This document shows positions 5,259-6,218 of a DNA stretch of 6,218 nucleotides, piece after piece. How positions within the stretch are numbered: the first letter of the stretch is position 1; each line of letters starts with the position of its first letter. The stretch is taken from the NCBI GenBank assembly GCA_002730675.1, contig PCAV01000110.1, positions 2,163-8,380 on the forward strand, given 5' to 3'. The stretch comes from Rhodospirillaceae bacterium. Its GTDB lineage: Bacteria > Pseudomonadota > Alphaproteobacteria > Thalassobaculales > Thalassobaculaceae. The position numbers were made by a program, and so were the translations under genes. The notes below the pieces were generated by a model. It was not told the origin of the DNA. It saw only the letters and a list, made by a program, of their open reading frames with translations, and searched no databases.

Positions 5259-6218
5259 ATGATTGCGCAGTCGAGGAATCACAAATGGCTTCAACAACAT
5301 GATGAAGCTATTTTGGAACCGGAGTTGCCCATTATCGACCCTCATCATCACCTTTGGGATAAGAGTACTAATCATCTTGTGCAACCACGTTATCTTTTGG
5401 ACGAAATATTGGAAGATATCAATTGCGGCCATAATATTGTGGCAACAGTATTTATTGAATGCGGCGCAATGTTTAAAGTTGGGGGAGACGAGCACCTTCG
5501 GGCTATTGGAGAAACAGAATTTGTAAATGGTATTGCTGCAATGTGTGAGTCTGGCATTTATGGTGCTGCTAGGGTTGCTGCGGCTATCATAGGCACAGTG
5601 GATTTGACAATAGGTGCGTTAGCTGGCGAGGTTTTAGATATGCACCTAGCAGCGGGTTGTGGAAGATTCCGTGGAATTAGGCGGGCGGTCGCATGGGATG
5701 CTTCAAATGAAATTCGAAATCACCGCACAAATCCCCCACCTAATTTATTGTTGCAAGACGACTTTCGCCGCGGGTTTGCGGAGTTGAGCCGCAGGGGGTT
5801 AACTTTCGAAGCTTGGTGTTATCACACTCAAATCGCAGAAGTGACTGATCTCGCGAGAGCATTTCCAGACACAAAAATAATCCTAGACCATTTCGGCGGT
5901 CCCCTTGGAATTGGCCCATACAAGGGAAAACAGAATGAGATTTTTCAAAAATGGAATAAAGATATTGTTGAGTTGGCAAAGTGTGAAAATGTCTATGCTA
6001 AGCTAGGAGGTGTAAACATGGATGTAAATGGCTTTGCGTGGCATGAAAGAAAAATGCCCCCCAGTAGCCAAGAGCTAGCCGATGCTACTGAGCATTTCTA
6101 CCATAGTACTATTGACGCGTTTGGTTCAAACCGGTGTATGTTTGAGTCAAACTTTCCTGTGGATAAGTTAAGCTGTAGTTATAAAATTCTTTGGAATATG
6201 TTTAAATTAATTACAAAG
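5259..6218 (+). CDS. Amidohydrolase (COG3618-type TIM-barrel, lactonase-like), 3' partial
   Basis: Reading from 5259 gives 320 uninterrupted codons to the window edge, with no stop; family members usually run only some tens of residues further. The product is a cytoplasmic metal-dependent hydrolase of the amidohydrolase_2 group, which includes L-fuconolactonase and 2-pyrone-4,6-dicarboxylate lactonase. Seen in order: LEPELPIIDPHHHLWD (19-34) with the H-x-H metal pair H29/H31, VFIECGAMF (64-72), GETEFVNG (84-91), RFRGIRRAVAWD (136-147), FEAWCYHTQ (183-191), LDHFGGPLGIGPY (209-221), KLGGVNM (248-254) and CMFESNFPVDK (293-303). The position that is Asp in many amidohydrolases is N298, which I recall as usual in this subgroup. 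It is divergent from the VOC gene. Hydrolysis of a lactone or related ester is the likely role; substrate unknown. Confidence 0.9.
   Translation, partial: MIAQSRNHKWLQQHDEAILEPELPIIDPHHHLWDKSTNHLVQPRYLLDEILEDINCGHNIVATVFIECGAMFKVGGDEHLRAIGETEFVNGIAAMCESGIYGAARVAAAIIGTVDLTIGALAGEVLDMHLAAGCGRFRGIRRAVAWDASNEIRNHRTNPPPNLLLQDDFRRGFAELSRRGLTFEAWCYHTQIAEVTDLARAFPDTKIILDHFGGPLGIGPYKGKQNEIFQKWNKDIVELAKCENVYAKLGGVNMDVNGFAWHERKMPPSSQELADATEHFYHSTIDAFGSNRCMFESNFPVDKLSCSYKILWNMFKLITK

Noticed and set aside
5220..5495. Minus-strand frame of 91 codons opposite the amidohydrolase start
   Set aside because: Antisense shadow of a clear gene with no ribosome binding site or motif.
5263..5526. A + strand 87-codon frame at the start of the amidohydrolase
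   Set aside because: It lies in another frame of the amidohydrolase gene, which has full family motifs; the product has no recognisable features.
5740..5979. Minus-strand frame of 79 codons inside the amidohydrolase
   Set aside because: Antisense to conserved motifs; nothing supports coding.

Overview
The window is ordinary, densely coded bacterial DNA, moderately AT-rich by eye (composition not computed). All six genes belong to families common in Proteobacteria, and the overall look (TRAP transporter beside lactonase-type and dehydrogenase genes) resembles free-living, often marine, alpha- or gammaproteobacteria. That placement is inference; no rRNA, tRNA or phylogenetic marker is present.

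Layout. 1-77: end of an upstream unit, closing in a strong hairpin terminator or attenuator. 105-2056: a two-gene + strand unit for the membrane part of a TRAP transporter, dctQ-like then dctM-like, overlapping by 4 bases. 2078-2115: a bidirectional terminator shared with the convergent gene behind it. 2141-2983 (-): an FMN nitroreductase-family oxidoreductase. 2984-3180: a divergent promoter region. 3181-4098 (+): a ketopantoate reductase (PanE/ApbA)-family dehydrogenase. 4126-4998 (-): a two-domain VOC-superfamily (glyoxalase/ring-cleavage dioxygenase fold) protein. 4999-5258: a second divergent promoter region. 5259 to the window end (+): an amidohydrolase of the COG3618 type (TIM-barrel, lactonase-like), open at the edge and missing probably only a few tens of residues.

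How the genes may work together (inference): TRAP transporters import organic acids. An amidohydrolase/lactonase, a PanE-like 2-oxoacid or hydroxyacid dehydrogenase, a VOC-fold enzyme and a flavin oxidoreductase are the kinds of activities that turn an imported carboxylate, or an aromatic- or sugar-derived lactone, into central metabolites. The genes alternate in orientation, so they are at least four transcription units rather than one operon. No transcription regulator and no TRAP substrate-binding (DctP) gene lies inside the window; DctP may lie just upstream of position 1. The substrate cannot be read from the sequence.

I see no mobile element, CRISPR array, RNA gene or clear new system. 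The points most worth following are the hairpin between the upstream gene and dctQ, the altered substrate-site residues of the PanE paralogue, the incomplete metal-ligand sets and conserved-looking tail of the VOC protein, and start-site corrections for three of the genes.
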